Shown here: positions 10,911 to 24,577 of the stretch, in pieces | Numbering within the stretch: the first letter of the stretch is position 1 | Layout of the letters: each line of letters starts with the position of its first letter | Source: Hybos culiciformis | Lineage: Eukaryota; Arthropoda; Insecta; Diptera; Hybotidae | Length of the DNA: 64,000 nucleotides | Direction: 5' to 3' | Assembly (NCBI GenBank): GCA_964007475.1 | Contig: OZ023273.1 | Span: forward strand, 47,679,525 to 47,743,524 | Translations under genes and position numbers: made by a program | The notes under the pieces: model-generated | What the model saw: only the letters and a program-made list of their open reading frames with translations | Database searches by the model: none | What the model was told of the DNA's origin: nothing

Positions 10911-13900
10911 AAAGAAGAATTTCGGAAATAATATTTATTGAAAATTAAAAAACTGAATTTTAGTTGCATATAAAATAATTAATTTTTATTTTATTTTTCA
11001 AAACCATCAACATAAAATTAATATTAATGTACAAAACAATTATAGTTTATATGAAATAAAAATTGAAGCATTTATTTCAAAAAATATATGTTTCAAAGGA
11101 TCATAAAATTGTACAAAAGTTGTTTCGAGTATTTTTTTAATTTTATATTTTATATTTGCTGATGAAGAAAGAAAATGGTTCCAATAAGCAACAGATAACG
11201 ACATGTTCAATCTTCAACATTATAATATCCGTATTATTTAATTTTAATATGTTAATTAAATTTATTATAAATTCAATAGCTAATCTGAATATTAATGTAT
11301 ATATGTATATAAACACACCTGCTGTCTTTTTAATTATACTTTTAAAAACTATAAAAATATAAAGTTTAGTTTTTAGGTTAAAAAAGAACTATACAATTTT
11401 TTAAAATGAATGTGAATAAAAATCTTGTTAAGAAAATGGATGGATTAAGGCGATGAATCCCTTATTTGAAAATTTTCCATGTGTTTATATCGAATTCCAT
11501 TTAAAGTAACTATTTTATTATTTTTATACGTTAACTGCAAGGTAAATATGAAAGAAAAAATAAAATAAAAAAAAAAATTAAACGAAAAATTTCAATCAAA
11601 ATAAAAATCTCAAATTGCATTTTTATACTAAATTTTGTGGTTGCTGTACTTGATCCTTGGAATTTATATTATTAAAATGTTTTTACTTACTCTAATCCCA
11701 CATCAAATGGATAAGTATATCATGAGATTGATTTCCAATTAAATGCAAGTATTATAATGGTAAAATTATTCTTATTGTTATTAGAATGACTTAATTTGCA
11801 TTCTGTTTTTGCAATATAAATAGTTAGAACTTTTTTTGTGAACTCTACTTAAAACAAATGCTACAAAGTTTGTTTAAGAATTTTCAGCAATTCAAATTTA
11901 CAACTTCATATAATTTTGGTTTGAATATAGACATTTTTTCTATTTTAAATAAATTAAATTTTAAAGGGAGTCAGATTTAAATCGGATTTAATTCATACCG
12001 GCTGTAATCCGTGCGTCATCATATTTTCATCAATAAATAAAATTTTAAACAAAAATAACTTAAGTATCTTTAATTTTTAATATACCAATTAGGAAATACT
12101 CCAATGAAAAATTTATGAAAAACCATCCTAACCATTAAAAGATAACTTAATTGTTTCATTGAGAATTTTTAGTAATTATTTTTGAATTAAAACTTTTTTT
12201 TAAATGAAAAGTATTATGGAAAAATATCTCTTGGGAAAACAAGGTAAAATTAAAAAAAAAAAATTATTAGAAATAATAATAATCATAATAAAATGTTCTC
12301 TTATAGTTACTCTTTAAAAGCTCTTCTTTCTCTCAAAGTTAAAATGTTCAATAATTTTTTAGGTTTGTAAAATTTTTTTTTTATATATTGTAGGTTTTAC
12401 GCACACATTCTGGCAAAGAAAATTTGAAATTTTTTGAATATTTGGTAAACGAAAAAATCATAGTGAATAATTTAATTCCATATTAAAAACTCCCAATTTT
12501 AATTAATGTTCTAAAATAGATAAAAAAAAATTTGAAAACTATCAATTTTTTTGGGCTTGAATTTGAAATTCCAACCAAATTAAAAAAATAAAAAAAAAGA
12601 ACTTATTTTTATAAGATCCAGTTCACTGAGACGGCTGAATTTATGTTTATTCGAATGGTAGTTTTTTTTAAAGTCAAAATTCACGAAAATTCTACTTTGA
12701 ATGAACAATTTGGTCGAATTTTCATATTAGTTTTTTTTTTTCAAAGGATGTACATTCATTAATAAAAAACAATATAGATATGTATGTATATATTTACAAA
12801 GTAAAAAAATTGTTGAGTAGATTATTTTAATAATAAACTTAAAATTATATAGATACAAATTGATACAAATAATAGTATAATCTAAATTTATTAAAAAAAG
12901 TTATTTTACTTGAAATTGGGTAAAATTTTAATTAAATTTTTCAGTTATTTGGAATAACTCCCAAATAACTTCTCTCTTGTTTAGAATTTTGTAATAATAA
13001 ATGCTTATGACTTTTATATGAATTAAAATTATTACAAAAAAAAGGAAATTTTGTTCTTGTGTAGGACTCGGTGATTGAATAAATCATATTATTTGATGCA
13101 TAACACAATAATCAGCGCACAACAACTATAAAACAATAATCACCATAATAATTAATTTCGAAACTATTCATTTATTCATTTATTTTTTCAAGTTGTAATA
13201 ATAACTCGTAAATAATCCGTTCTAATACTAACATACATATATAATTATATATATAATATGATAGTTACGATACTGAGATATTGAAGGATGACTTCAGCTC
13301 TATGCTCTTTATTACGCACGCATCATTATGTTTTTCCATCATTGGAAACTTAACAATTAAAATGTTATTTGGGACAGCAATTTACTTTAACGCTTATACA
13401 ATTATTTTAATATTACAATGTATGTATTATAATCTACCACAATGTGCAAATACATAAACTCTTTTATTTAAGCTCACAGGGTATACTACAGTAGTTAGTA
13501 ATGTTATTTATTTTAAAGTACAATCTGGTTTTATTTTCATTCTATCCTTAAAACGTAAATATGTATATATACATATATATGAAAATTAATGTGTCCATAT
13601 ATTATCTTTATGATAAATGGTATGGATAACATAATAAAAATCGTGTGCGTTTTAAAAATATAAATTAATAACATGAATTTTTCGGTTATGAAATATTTTA
13701 GTCAGAAAATAAAACTTTCATTTCACAATGACCATATTAGTTCGTTTCGAGATAAATACATGTAAAATTATAAAAAAACTATATATGAAAATTAAATAAA
13801 TAATATGCATACATGTTTAGTCCATAAACAATAATGGTAATCATATTTATATCCTTGCGTAAGGCAATTATAAAGCAACACTATACATACATCGTCTCAG

Positions 13901-16900
13901 CTATCTTTTTAAAATTTTATCTGTGAATTTACTAAACTAATGTTAAACCGTATCGTAAAATTCTTTGGTATGTGTTAAGGCTTGTCAATATGAGTGTATC
14001 TAGTTTGCTTGTGAAATTCACATCGATATCCAAATCGGGCCGAACTGAGTTTTTGCATATGTATATCAATTTATAATTTTTGTAAAACATATTGCACTTA
14101 AAATGCGATTTTATTATCACTTTTCTCGAAAGAATAAGAGTGTTGACTTATTTATCATTTACTTTTTAAAACTAAAGGATATCGTATATACATATGTAAT
14201 GTGTATAATATTTATTTTGTGTATACTATAGATATAGGTGAGTCTGTAAGCCATCGAAAACACTATCATGAAAAGGAAGTTGATGTGCATGTTAAAGGAC
14301 AACGGAAATATGATGTGACCTGAAATATTATTTATGCTTTTTTGAAAAAGTAATAACAATAGAAAATATTTACTGCCATAAACAGTGGCTTGTTGTTCAT
14401 TTTATTTTCCCAACTTTATTAAAAATATGTTTCAGAAAATAAAAAATTATTATTACTTTTATATCCATGATAATATTTTTGTTAAAATTTGTTATATACT
14501 ATACAACAAACAACTCGTTATGATTTGTTGAGAAATTCTTTTTTGGGAATTTCTTCTAAATTATTTTAAATAATATTTCATTAAGAATTATGCTGATTTC
14601 CTTTTTTTATATATCCATTATGAGTCAATATATTGTAAGTACAACGAATGTTTTAGAATTTAGAAGATAATGTACCAAATATTTTCTTTTATCTCGCTCG
14701 GAAATAAAATAAATTTCCCAATAATTGAAAATAAATTTATTTTTTAGTTTAAAAAAAAATGTTCTTATAAGCACTACTTACAATACATTAATACAAAGTT
14801 GTTTGTTAACAGGAAAACGCGAGGGTGAAAATTAATTATTTAAAAATTGTGATGGATTTTTTCACTATGATCCGTTTTGTTGGTGAGCTTCCTAATCTTA
14901 AATATATGTAATTTAATTGTTTGAATTTTATTGGTATAGCTAGGGTAGGGAGTTCATATATAAGTTATAAGAAAAATTTATTTATTTTTTTTGGAAATTT
15001 TCTGATGTTGAAATTTTTTAAAAATAATACAATTACCCTAAATTTATAATCTGCTTTGAATTGAATTTTAAATAAAAAATTATCAGTTCAAATATTGTTA
15101 TGGGGAAATGAAAGCAAAGGATTTTTAAAATTGGTTGTACATATTATTTTATTATTTTTACAATGTAACAATAACAATGTTTTTTTAATTTTGTTTCTAA
15201 ATATGAAAAAGACCAATTTTTAGAGATATCCTTATTCTGTTTATTAATATTACAATAAAATGTAATGCAATGATTTTAGAGAGCTTTGTAATTATAAATT
15301 ATGTTTTCTCTAAAATGTCAATAAATTATAATTTTTCGATTACAATGCTCGTTTCAACTATAAGGGTTATTATACATAAATAAATTGCAAAAATTTTATT
15401 GATTTATTTCAAACCTTACAATAATGTCTGATGGATATTTTTTTTGATTGGATTGATTAGAAAATTCATGATAACAGGAAATTCTGTTCTTTTCAACAAA
15501 TGAACCATTTACAATTTTGATTAAGCAAAATCAATATCATACTTGGTGAAACATAAAATTTACTTTATGTAGAATTTTATTTCCCTTCATGCATATATTT
15601 TTTGTATAAATGAAAATATAAAAGGGTCAACAATAAATAAAGAATCCATTCCATTTTATACTTAACTTGATCCTATATTTTATCTGAATATATGTTATAA
15701 AACGTAATACGCATAAAATACATAGTGTCTTAAATTTGAACGAAAATAATAAATTTATGTTCTATAAAGGATTAATAAAAAATTCAGTCGAATTGCAGAA
15801 ATCTAGCTGGCCCTTTTTACTTTTAACTTAAATATAATGTTACGTATACATTATTTACCTGTTATGTTATTTTAAAAATTGACATAAAGGTTGTTGAGAA
15901 ATTTATACATTTGAAATCGGGTCATAATACTGTATACAGAAATACTGAATGTTCATAATATTTTGACAAATCACAAAATACGTAGGTCGTAGGCACTATA
16001 TCCCGAAATAATGTATGAACAAAATACATACATTTTATGAATTTTATTTTGATCATATATTATTTCACGAAAGTCAAATAGAGAAATAAGTTTATTTTCA
16101 GTACTTATATAATATTCAGTTACGAATTTATTTTCCTGATAATAAAATATGTAGTCATTATATAGAGATTGTCACTCTGTGTTTTTTTTTTGTAATAACA
16201 CATAAAAATTGTATATTTTTAAACAAACATAATATGTAGGTAATTTCATTCGGAAAATAGGTTACCCGTATATACTGACTTAGAAGCATATTGAAAAAAT
16301 TATATTTTTTGGGACTTCTTGAAACTAAAAATATTCGAAGTTTATAGATATTATTTGGAATTTTTTATTAATTTAAAATTCCAGAGGGATTGAGCAAACA
16401 AAATAATTTATTATTATTATAGTATTTATTGTTGTATCTTTCAGTTACTTAATCCTTTTGGAAATTTTAATAATAGATTTATGATATCAAATTTTTCAAT
16501 CATTGTATCCGCTCAAAAAGATCCTTTGATAAATCCTACATATTCTTAACTCATCAATATTTGATAGTAATAAATTAGGATAAATTAGTTAGGTATTATA
16601 TTTTGTTCCCTTCAATTTTTGAAGAAAATTTAGCGATTAACCTACCAGATTTTAATATATTGGCCAATACTATTTTATTTCGAAACCCTATATGACCGTT
16701 AGCACAATACTTTTAATTTTGTTGTGATTTATTGTAATTAATATTAATGTTCATTCTTGAACTTAAGCTAATAAAGAACGATTTTTTTAATGTAAAATAT
16801 TTCTATTCCGTTTTTGGAACTTGTTGAGAATAAACATGTTCTTTGGAAGTTCCTAAAACAAGAACAAAATAAAGATATAAATAAAACAAATCGTCTATTT

Positions 16901-18422
16901 TGTTATTCTAATGTCTAATCATAAAAACTTTCGTTAAACTTTTAATGTTTAAAATTTTTTTTTAACTGCTTTATGTACTAGCATTTTGTGTTAGAATAGT
17001 ATTAATTTGAAATGTCTTTTTTTAAATTAGCTGCTCGGATTCCAATTATGTGAAAAAACTATGCACTGACTTTTGATGAGATAAGTAATTTTAATTTATT
17101 TGCCAATTCCTTGTATAGTGCCAAGAATAAACCAAATATAATATTAAGAATTATCATTCGAATCGACATCTTCTAATTATTTTCTTTTTTGCCTTTAAAG
17201 TTTTATAGATGCTGAGTGAGGTGAACAATGATTTTTTCTGCCGAATAAATTTTAGTTGAAATTGTTATTACATCTTAGAATACATTTGTGCTCAATATAT
17301 ACATTTATGTTCAATATGTATAACAAATTTCTATTTTTCAGCAAATTTTATATTATTACACGAATACGTAATAAATAAATAAGTATGTACTTAGTTTTTT
17401 GAGGTTTTTGTTCACATAAATTCTAACTTTCAAAGTCATATATTACAACAACTTTATTTTAAGACAATATATTATTTTGTTCACGATGAAATAAAGGTGT
17501 CAGAAAAACATTTATTTATTTATGAAAGTGAATAGACGTAATGTCATCTTATCACAACGATGTACAACATAACCTAGGTATAAGTAATCGAATATTTTTA
17601 TTTTAAATGAAAAAAATAAATAAATAAATATATAAAAAAAAAATTAAATGTACACGTTTTTATTGTTTAAATATGTACTAAAAAGGAAAAAATAACACTA
17701 AGTATAATTTGCAAATCGGAGAAAATAATTTTTTAATTTAGAAAATTTGTGGACCTGCATATATTTTATTAAAAAATCCACCAATACTAACTTTGATTTT
17801 AGATTACAAAATCCAATTAATCAGTCATAAAATTTTTTAAAACGTGCTTGCAACTGAACTTGCGACTAAGTTTTGATTCATTTCCTGCGAACCGAATATT
17901 CTGAAATTTTGTATGAAGTAGCCCAAATATAACTTGCAATATTTAATGACAAACGTACAAACGTACAGAGTTTGTGTTTTAAATAAAACCGTGTAAAAAA
18001 GATGTAAATATTGTAATTGACAATAATAAAATAAATTCTACCTATTGAAGTGTCCTCAGAACATAATGACATAATATTTATAAAGTAAATTCACATGTAT
18101 TTTACTTTATATGTATATGCATATATATGTATTATAATATCCCTGAAAGCTCACTCAAATTTCTTATGGTTTTTCTTAAGCGACAAAATATTTTATTTGA
18201 CAATTATCTTTTAAAAAAATTTTTATAAGTAAAAAATAAGTAGATATAGGAAGATTAATTATTTTAATATTCCCACACAAGATAATGGACTGCTCTGGTT
18301 GTTTTTTGTAAGAACAATTCAATGAGAGTATAGTTTTTTTTAAATGAGCCTTACAAAATTTATGGTTTAACTAGTTTTACAAGTTTTAATGTTTGTTTAT
18401 TTCAAATAATTATGTTCTTAAC
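10911..18422. other. AT-rich non-coding sequence, long stretch without genes
   Basis: I see no supported gene. The TTTTGTGGTTGCTG block recurs near 11632-11690. Short open frames (11156-11362, 13932-14120, 14159-14359, 17878-18072) have no recognisable domains, splice context or codon bias. Short ATATGTACATA-type simple sequences recur. Confidence 0.55.
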
Positions 18423-18430
18423 GTTAAGTT

Positions 18431-18657
18431 TAAGCATAGATTAAGAATACAGAAAGATGGGAAGCTTCATACGACATTATTTTTGGTATTTTTATGTGAA
18501 TGTGTTAGTAAAACAAAATAAAATACGTGATAATTATCAATATATGAAAATAATTTTATTTAGTTTTACTAACACCTTCACATAAAAATACCAAAAAAGA
18601 CTGAAAAAATGTTGTATGAAGCTCCCAATCTTTCTGTATTCTTAATCTATGGTTTAA
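18431..18657. mobile_element. Foldback MITE with ~90-bp terminal inverted repeats
   Basis: Almost the whole element folds back on itself. The left arm runs from TAAGCATAGATTAAGAATAC to about 18523. The right arm is its reverse complement with few differences, and a loop of about 27 bases separates them. GTTAAGTT occurs immediately outside both ends (18423-18430 and 18658-18665), consistent with an 8-bp target-site duplication, though the sequence is simple. No coding capacity. The duplication size suggests hAT-like mobilisation; that is inference. Confidence 0.75.
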
Positions 18658-18665
18658 GTTAAGTT

Positions 18666-21600
18666 TTTGTAACTCATGGATTCAGATATGTTGACTATAA
18701 TAATCGCAAATACTTGATATTCAAATTATTATTTCTTTAAATTTATTATTTTATTTGATTGGTTTAATTACAAAATTTGTTTTATAAACTGAATATTTTT
18801 AGACTATTAAATAAAATATGTACTATAATTTCTTCTCACACATAAATAAGTAAAATTTTAATTTTAATTTTAGAAATAATTTAGGAATATACATACTTCT
18901 TATACACGACTCAGCACTTGGTTGGGGCCAACATATTTTCATATACTTTCATATACTGCTCTGTTTTTTTAGATTTTAAAGACGATTGTTGGAACTTACC
19001 GTGCTAATATTATCTATATATTAATTGTCTTTGAAATGACATTACTGAAATTTCTGCACCGACGCGGCTTCCTTTCGGACCATCATATATTCAACATTTA
19101 AATTGAAAAAATTAAATTTGATAAGCACAAAAAGTTGTATCACATTGAATGAGAAAAGTGAACTGTACAATAATTTTAACAAACAATATGAAAATATATG
19201 GGCACTGTAATAGGTGCTGTGGGGTGTATTTATCTAAGACATTTGATCTTATATTTTGGTTGGTTAATAATGCTTTCCTCAAAAATACCTTATAAAACAA
19301 ACTTTTTGAAATAAATATTCAATTTATGGCCAAAGGTAAGAAGATATTTATTTTTACGAAATTAATCACATAAATATATATATATGTTTTTTTTTTCAAT
19401 ATAAAATGATTACAAATTCCGCATATCATACTTTGGTATGAGATAATTTGTTTGTATTTATTTTAAACTAAGAACAGAACACAACCGTTTTTGCTTTTCA
19501 ATTTATCACTTAAGTTTGAGCATGTGTTTGATATTGTTGATAGGAGCCTTGATTAAACGATATTTAATAGATTCTATAAAATATTTTCGACGAAACATTA
19601 AGATGTCCCTTTCAAAATTTCCACAGTATGTTGTTTCAAAATGCTGGATTTAAAAAATAATGTTTGTTGATGTAATAATATTTAAATATTGCGAAAGATT
19701 TTATGAAAAATGTTTATATTCTGTTAATCCATTAGTGCAAAATCTCAGTGAAATTAAAGTAGTTTTAAGTTTAGTTAGTTTATTGTAGTTTAAGTTTTAT
19801 CCTAGGAAAATTTTCAAAGGGTTTTGTTTATTTTGTCCCTGAATAGAAGATTATTATCCAAAACAAATTATATATGTACTCAATATAAAATATTTCAGTA
19901 AATAAATTTAAATTAAATCAAAACTTAGCTCTGTAAGTCAATTATTATATAAGTAAGTGAAAAATAAAAAAACTTGTAAATTGAAATATCTTGGAAATAA
20001 AAATGAATTGAATTGAAGAATAAATAATAATAATGCTCTTTATTTAATTTTTTTCCTAATTTAAGCGAAAATATGTAATGTACAATACATATATTAATTA
20101 TTACAATATGCAAGTATTGTTTAATTTGGTAAATGGATATTTCAGGATAGCGTAGAAAACTAATAAAATGAAAATCATTCATTTTAAATAATTTTTTATT
20201 ATATTAATTTCCAAATATATAAATTAATACATACATAATATATAAATTAATACATCAAAGAACTATGAAAAGATATCGAAATTATACATATCTCTTTAAA
20301 AATCTGAGAAAAAAACACAGTTCGATATATGGTTTCTACGTTATTATTTCACTTTACGATAAATTTATATCTTATATTACGTAAACTCAGATGTATGTAT
20401 ATATAACATCGTTAACAAAAACATACACAATACATACATATAAGGATAATAACACAATATCCTTTATTAAAAAAAAATAAAAAAACTTTTATTTCAAAGT
20501 AAAATAAAAATGCCTGCATTCTTAATGAAGAGTGTTATGGAATAAAAATGTGGTTTGAAAACTTAACCTTAAACAATTGTATAATATATATCTCAAGTGT
20601 AATATCCTTATCCTCATATATGAATGCATATATGTATGTATAGAGAATATATAAAAAAAAAATAATAAGAAAATCAAGAAATTTAATATTTTTCTTCGCT
20701 TTTCTAATATTATACTTTGTGTTCTTTAAGCATCCTTTTTTTTCTCACTTATTTTATTCATTTTTCCATTATTATATATTTTCCTTAATTTTTTTTTTTT
20801 TTTTGGATCGTTTCTTATACTTTTTACGATCCATTAATTCATGGTGGAGTGCTTTTCCATTAGCGTACACAGAAAAACATAGCTACAACGTGTACATAGA
20901 TTAAAAATATAGAGAAAAAGGGAAAAAAATATTATACTATCCGATGGTATTTATTTTTTTTTTGTCTATAAAAAATCAACATATATAACTACTATTACAT
21001 TACATTTTTATATACTACCTTAGGATAACAATAAGAGAAAATTTTCTTTTCTAATGAAAATTGAAAAGTCTATATTTTTTATGGGTCTATTATATTCATG
21101 TATAATTTTTTTTTCGTTCTATTAGATTGAATAAAAGTAGAATAATATATTGAATTCTAATAAAAAGATTTAATAGAGTTGCGAAAATTTAATAATTTTA
21201 TTAGCTCTTGCCAGACTACAACTTAAGAGCCATACTGTTTAGGTCACCTTTGATAAATGCGTTCTAATTTGCTTTTTTTTTCTTTCTTTCTTTATGGAAA
21301 ATCCAGAAGACCAGCCACAACGATGGTGAACTTTGCTTCAAAGCCACTTTAAAGCCGAAGTCTGACTCCTTACATAGAATAGTTGGTCGAATTGAAGTGT
21401 AAAATAAAATCTCATTTAATTTATTTTTATATGCTCTACACTACACATTAACAAGTCTAATCAAACCAATTTTTGATTATTAAATTGAACGTGTAAAATT
21501 TTTAGATTAACAAAATTTTTCAATGTCAATATCAAACGATTTAAATAACATTTTTTTTAATTTGTTTTATAGACATTGCAGATTAAAGATTAATGAATAA

Positions 21601-22254
21601 AAGCCTCAAAATGCATTTATTTAACGTCTATTTTCAAATATAGTTCCATACTATATATAGTTACAATTCGTTTGGATAAAATTTAAAACCCATATTTTTA
21701 GTGGAATTACTTCAAACCAATAATACTGTTTTGTGTCAAAAATCATCTTAAAGGAATAATAAAAATTTATGACAGAATGAATATTATTAGTTCACAGCAG
21801 TAGCGTTATATATGCATTATATAAATTATATTGCTTCCCTAATAATAATAATAATAATACACAACTCGACGTATATTTATTTCAATAAAAAATGTACCGG
21901 GATTTTGTCCTTCACTCAATTGAATAAAAAATAAATAAAAAATTGCACATAAAGGGCTTATAATATAAATAAAATACATAAACAACATTATGTAGTAGTA
22001 TGTAGTATTAACATTATACTACATACTTTGTGTATTATTATATTGTTATGAGATTACGTTAAGGAAACTAAATTCAGGTTCTTTTGTACATATTTTCTAA
22101 AAATTAAGGTGATTTTATTTTTCACAAGATTTCACATTCCAACATAATTTTTCTATTTCTATTTTCCCTCAAATAATGTCGCAATTCTAAAACTTACTTA
22201 ATAATAAGATTAGTTTGTTTGGAACATTGGAAGAAATATTTTCGCCTTCCACAG
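18666..22254. other. AT-rich non-coding sequence with two GC-richer islands
   Basis: No supported gene. Two islands differ from background. At 19050-19085 the minus strand reads ATG ATG GTC CGA AAG GAA GCC GCG and is followed by a possible GTAATG donor. At 21285-21385 the minus strand is open for about 50 codons with AGTGGCTTTGAAGC-type sequence. Neither has enough context to be called. A short (AAT)6 run lies at 21841-21858. Confidence 0.45.
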
Positions 22255-22262
22255 GATCAAAC

Positions 22263-23268
22263 TAGGGATCGCAATACCGGGATCCCGGGATACCGGGATC
22301 CCGGTATTTCGGAAAAAAACCAATGAAAATGAATACCGGTATTATATTTGTCAAAACCGGTATTTCGGTATTTAAATTTTTTTCTGAGGATTTATTATTC
22401 AATATTTTTTGATATTTTTAGTAGATTGTTTTTTATAATTACAAACAAGTGCGGTTACTAAAAAAATAAAAGTTTTAAGAACCCTCGACGTGAAATTCTG
22501 TTTTCTATTTTTGCAGTTTTTTTTTGTTTTATTTTAAAGAAAATAAACGGCCGTGAAAAATGCGACAAAAATTTACGAAAAACACCTCTACCAGAAAATC
22601 ACAAAACTATATTTGAATTTTATTTCTGTGCAGAAACTGTAATTTATCAAAAAAATTAAAAATTTGTTAGAAATAAATGAAATTAATTAAAAATTGTTTA
22701 GAAAATTAAAGAAATTCAAAATTTCACGTCACCAGCCCTGGAGAGTGGTATTTTAGCTTTATTTCTGCGTTTGAGATTTTTTATTATCTTTTTGCTTTAC
22801 TTCAGAATCTAAGCAAATATGTTCAAGTATTTTAAGGCTCATTTGGGCCAAAGAACTCAAAAAATTCGCCTCGCCTACCCTGGAGCCAGTTATATACTCT
22901 CTAACATATCAAAAAATCACATCAGTCGAGATTGTATTAACTCTAGAATCAAAGCAAAACCAAGACCCATTTTCCGCACCGAGGGTTTTGTGTAGTTGCA
23001 TTTGTATTTACTTAAATATTTTAACAATTCTGCTGATTTAGTGTGAAAGTATTTTTTTTAAATTATTGGAGGTTGCAATTAGCAGTGGGTATGTTTTTTA
23101 TTAATTAAATAATTTTTGTTTCATTTTTATAATAATTATTATAGGTATTTTTTATTTTGAGAAATATTATTTTTTGGAATACCGGTATTAAAACCGGGAT
23201 CCCGGTATCAGTAAAGTTCAATACCGAAATACCGGTATTGGTTTTTTTTGCTTTTTTTGCAATCCCTA
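22263..23268. mobile_element. Non-autonomous hAT-type element, 1006 bp
   Basis: A perfect 8-bp target-site duplication GATCAAAC flanks the element (22255-22262 and 23269-23276). The ends are inverted: left TAGGGATCGCAATACC, right (reverse complement) TAGGGATTGCAA. The start fits the YARNG pattern of hAT termini. Subterminal regions are packed with ACCGGGATCCCGGTAT-type palindromes at both ends, typical transposase-binding architecture. The interior has no intact transposase frame. The clean duplication and near-perfect ends suggest fairly recent insertion. Ends and duplication are seen directly; superfamily is inferred from them. Confidence 0.88.
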
Positions 23269-23276
23269 GATCAAAC

Positions 23277-24130
23277 ATTACGAATTACGATATTGATTTG
23301 TAGCCTCTTACCACTTATTGAAAAAACTGGTTTCAGTTTTACTATACATATATCAGAGAGTGAAATATCAATTTGGGTATAAGAAAATTAAAAATACGAA
23401 AATTTATTGAATTCAACAATTATTGTTATTGAAATTTTATTTTGTACAATTCCAGTGCAGAACAAAACATTAATTGGGAATAACTGGATTCAAATATTAA
23501 CAGTTTGTTTTTGGTATAGTCGTTCAAAACAAAGCAGAAAACACGACTCTCTTAAAGTCAGATTTTAAATATCTCTACATCCGTTATCAACGCGTTAAAA
23601 ATACAGAATTTTTATAACGAAGAGTAATTTCCTGGTATGGTGTTTCTATTCTTAATATAAGCAAAATCTTTAGAAATTAAATTAAGTTTAACGAATGTGG
23701 ATAAAGCTTTTTCATTCAGGTCATGTTTATTGGTAAAATAAATAAAAAAACTGATAATAATTTAAAATTTTGCTTCTTAACAATTACACATTTTTTATTT
23801 GTGTATTTTATTATACATAGATTTATGTACATTACATATTATACAAAATTATATGATTTGAAAAATTGAACATGACTGTAGAGATTTTAATAATAATAGC
23901 ATCGACATTCCATTGGAAAATGTCAACATTTATACAATTGTTAAAAAAAAAAAACAAAATTAAAGAACTGAGAATTTTTCAAAAATTTTATCATCATTCA
24001 TTTAACAATAAATAAATAAATAATAATAATATTTTAGAAAAGTAAGAAATAAAATTTTCAAATATTTTATTGAGAAATTTTAATATTCTAAATTTGTATT
24101 ATTAATTATTCTGTCTCGTTTAATTGAATT
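23277..24130. other. AT-rich non-coding sequence, nothing recognised
   Basis: No frames, repeats with ends, or RNA genes that I can support. Confidence 0.55.
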
Positions 24131-24138
24131 ATAATTTT

Positions 24139-24569
24139 GGGTATAACATGAGCCGTTTATTTTGAAAGTGGTTTAAGTCCATTTTCCAAAAAAAATAGTT
24201 AACGATAACATTAAACACAATTTTATATATTCTTTTTATTTATAAACAATTTTAGTCTAGTATCATTAAAATCGCTTTGATTTTGACACTTGAAAATTAG
24301 CTTATTGTTTTTAAGTATACTTTTAATATATCAATAGGACGATTTTACAGCGTATTTTAAAAGTTAAAGATACTGGTAATGCAAATAATGTTTATATAAG
24401 GCATTACATTTTATAATCTAACATGTTTAAGGTCATAAAAACATGAAAGCGACTTAATACCAGTTACCAATATTTTTAAATCAATTCAAACACAAACCCT
24501 TAAATATCTCAATACAAGAACAAATGGACTTAAACCACTTTCAAAATAAACGGCTCACATTATGTACCC
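24139..24569. mobile_element. Non-autonomous DNA transposon with 8-bp target duplication
   Basis: Terminal inverted repeats of about 42 bp begin GGGTATAACATGAGCC on the left and GGGTACATAATGTGAGCC on the right (reverse complement), then share the core GCCGTTTATTTTGAAAGTGG. ATAATTTT flanks both sides (24131-24138 and 24570-24577). The interior has no coding capacity. The ends do not fit the hAT YARNG rule, so another superfamily with 8-bp duplications (for example Merlin or P) is equally possible. Confidence 0.8.
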
Positions 24570-24577
24570 ATAATTTT

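Noticed and set aside
19050..19085. Minus-strand ATG ATG GTC CGA AAG start-like sequence followed by GTAATG
   Set aside because: Only about 13 codons, with no downstream exon found. Composition alone is not enough.
21285..21385. Minus-strand GC-richer stretch, open for about 50 codons
   Set aside because: No splice sites or family, and it runs into a poly-Lys region from an A tract. More likely repeat debris.
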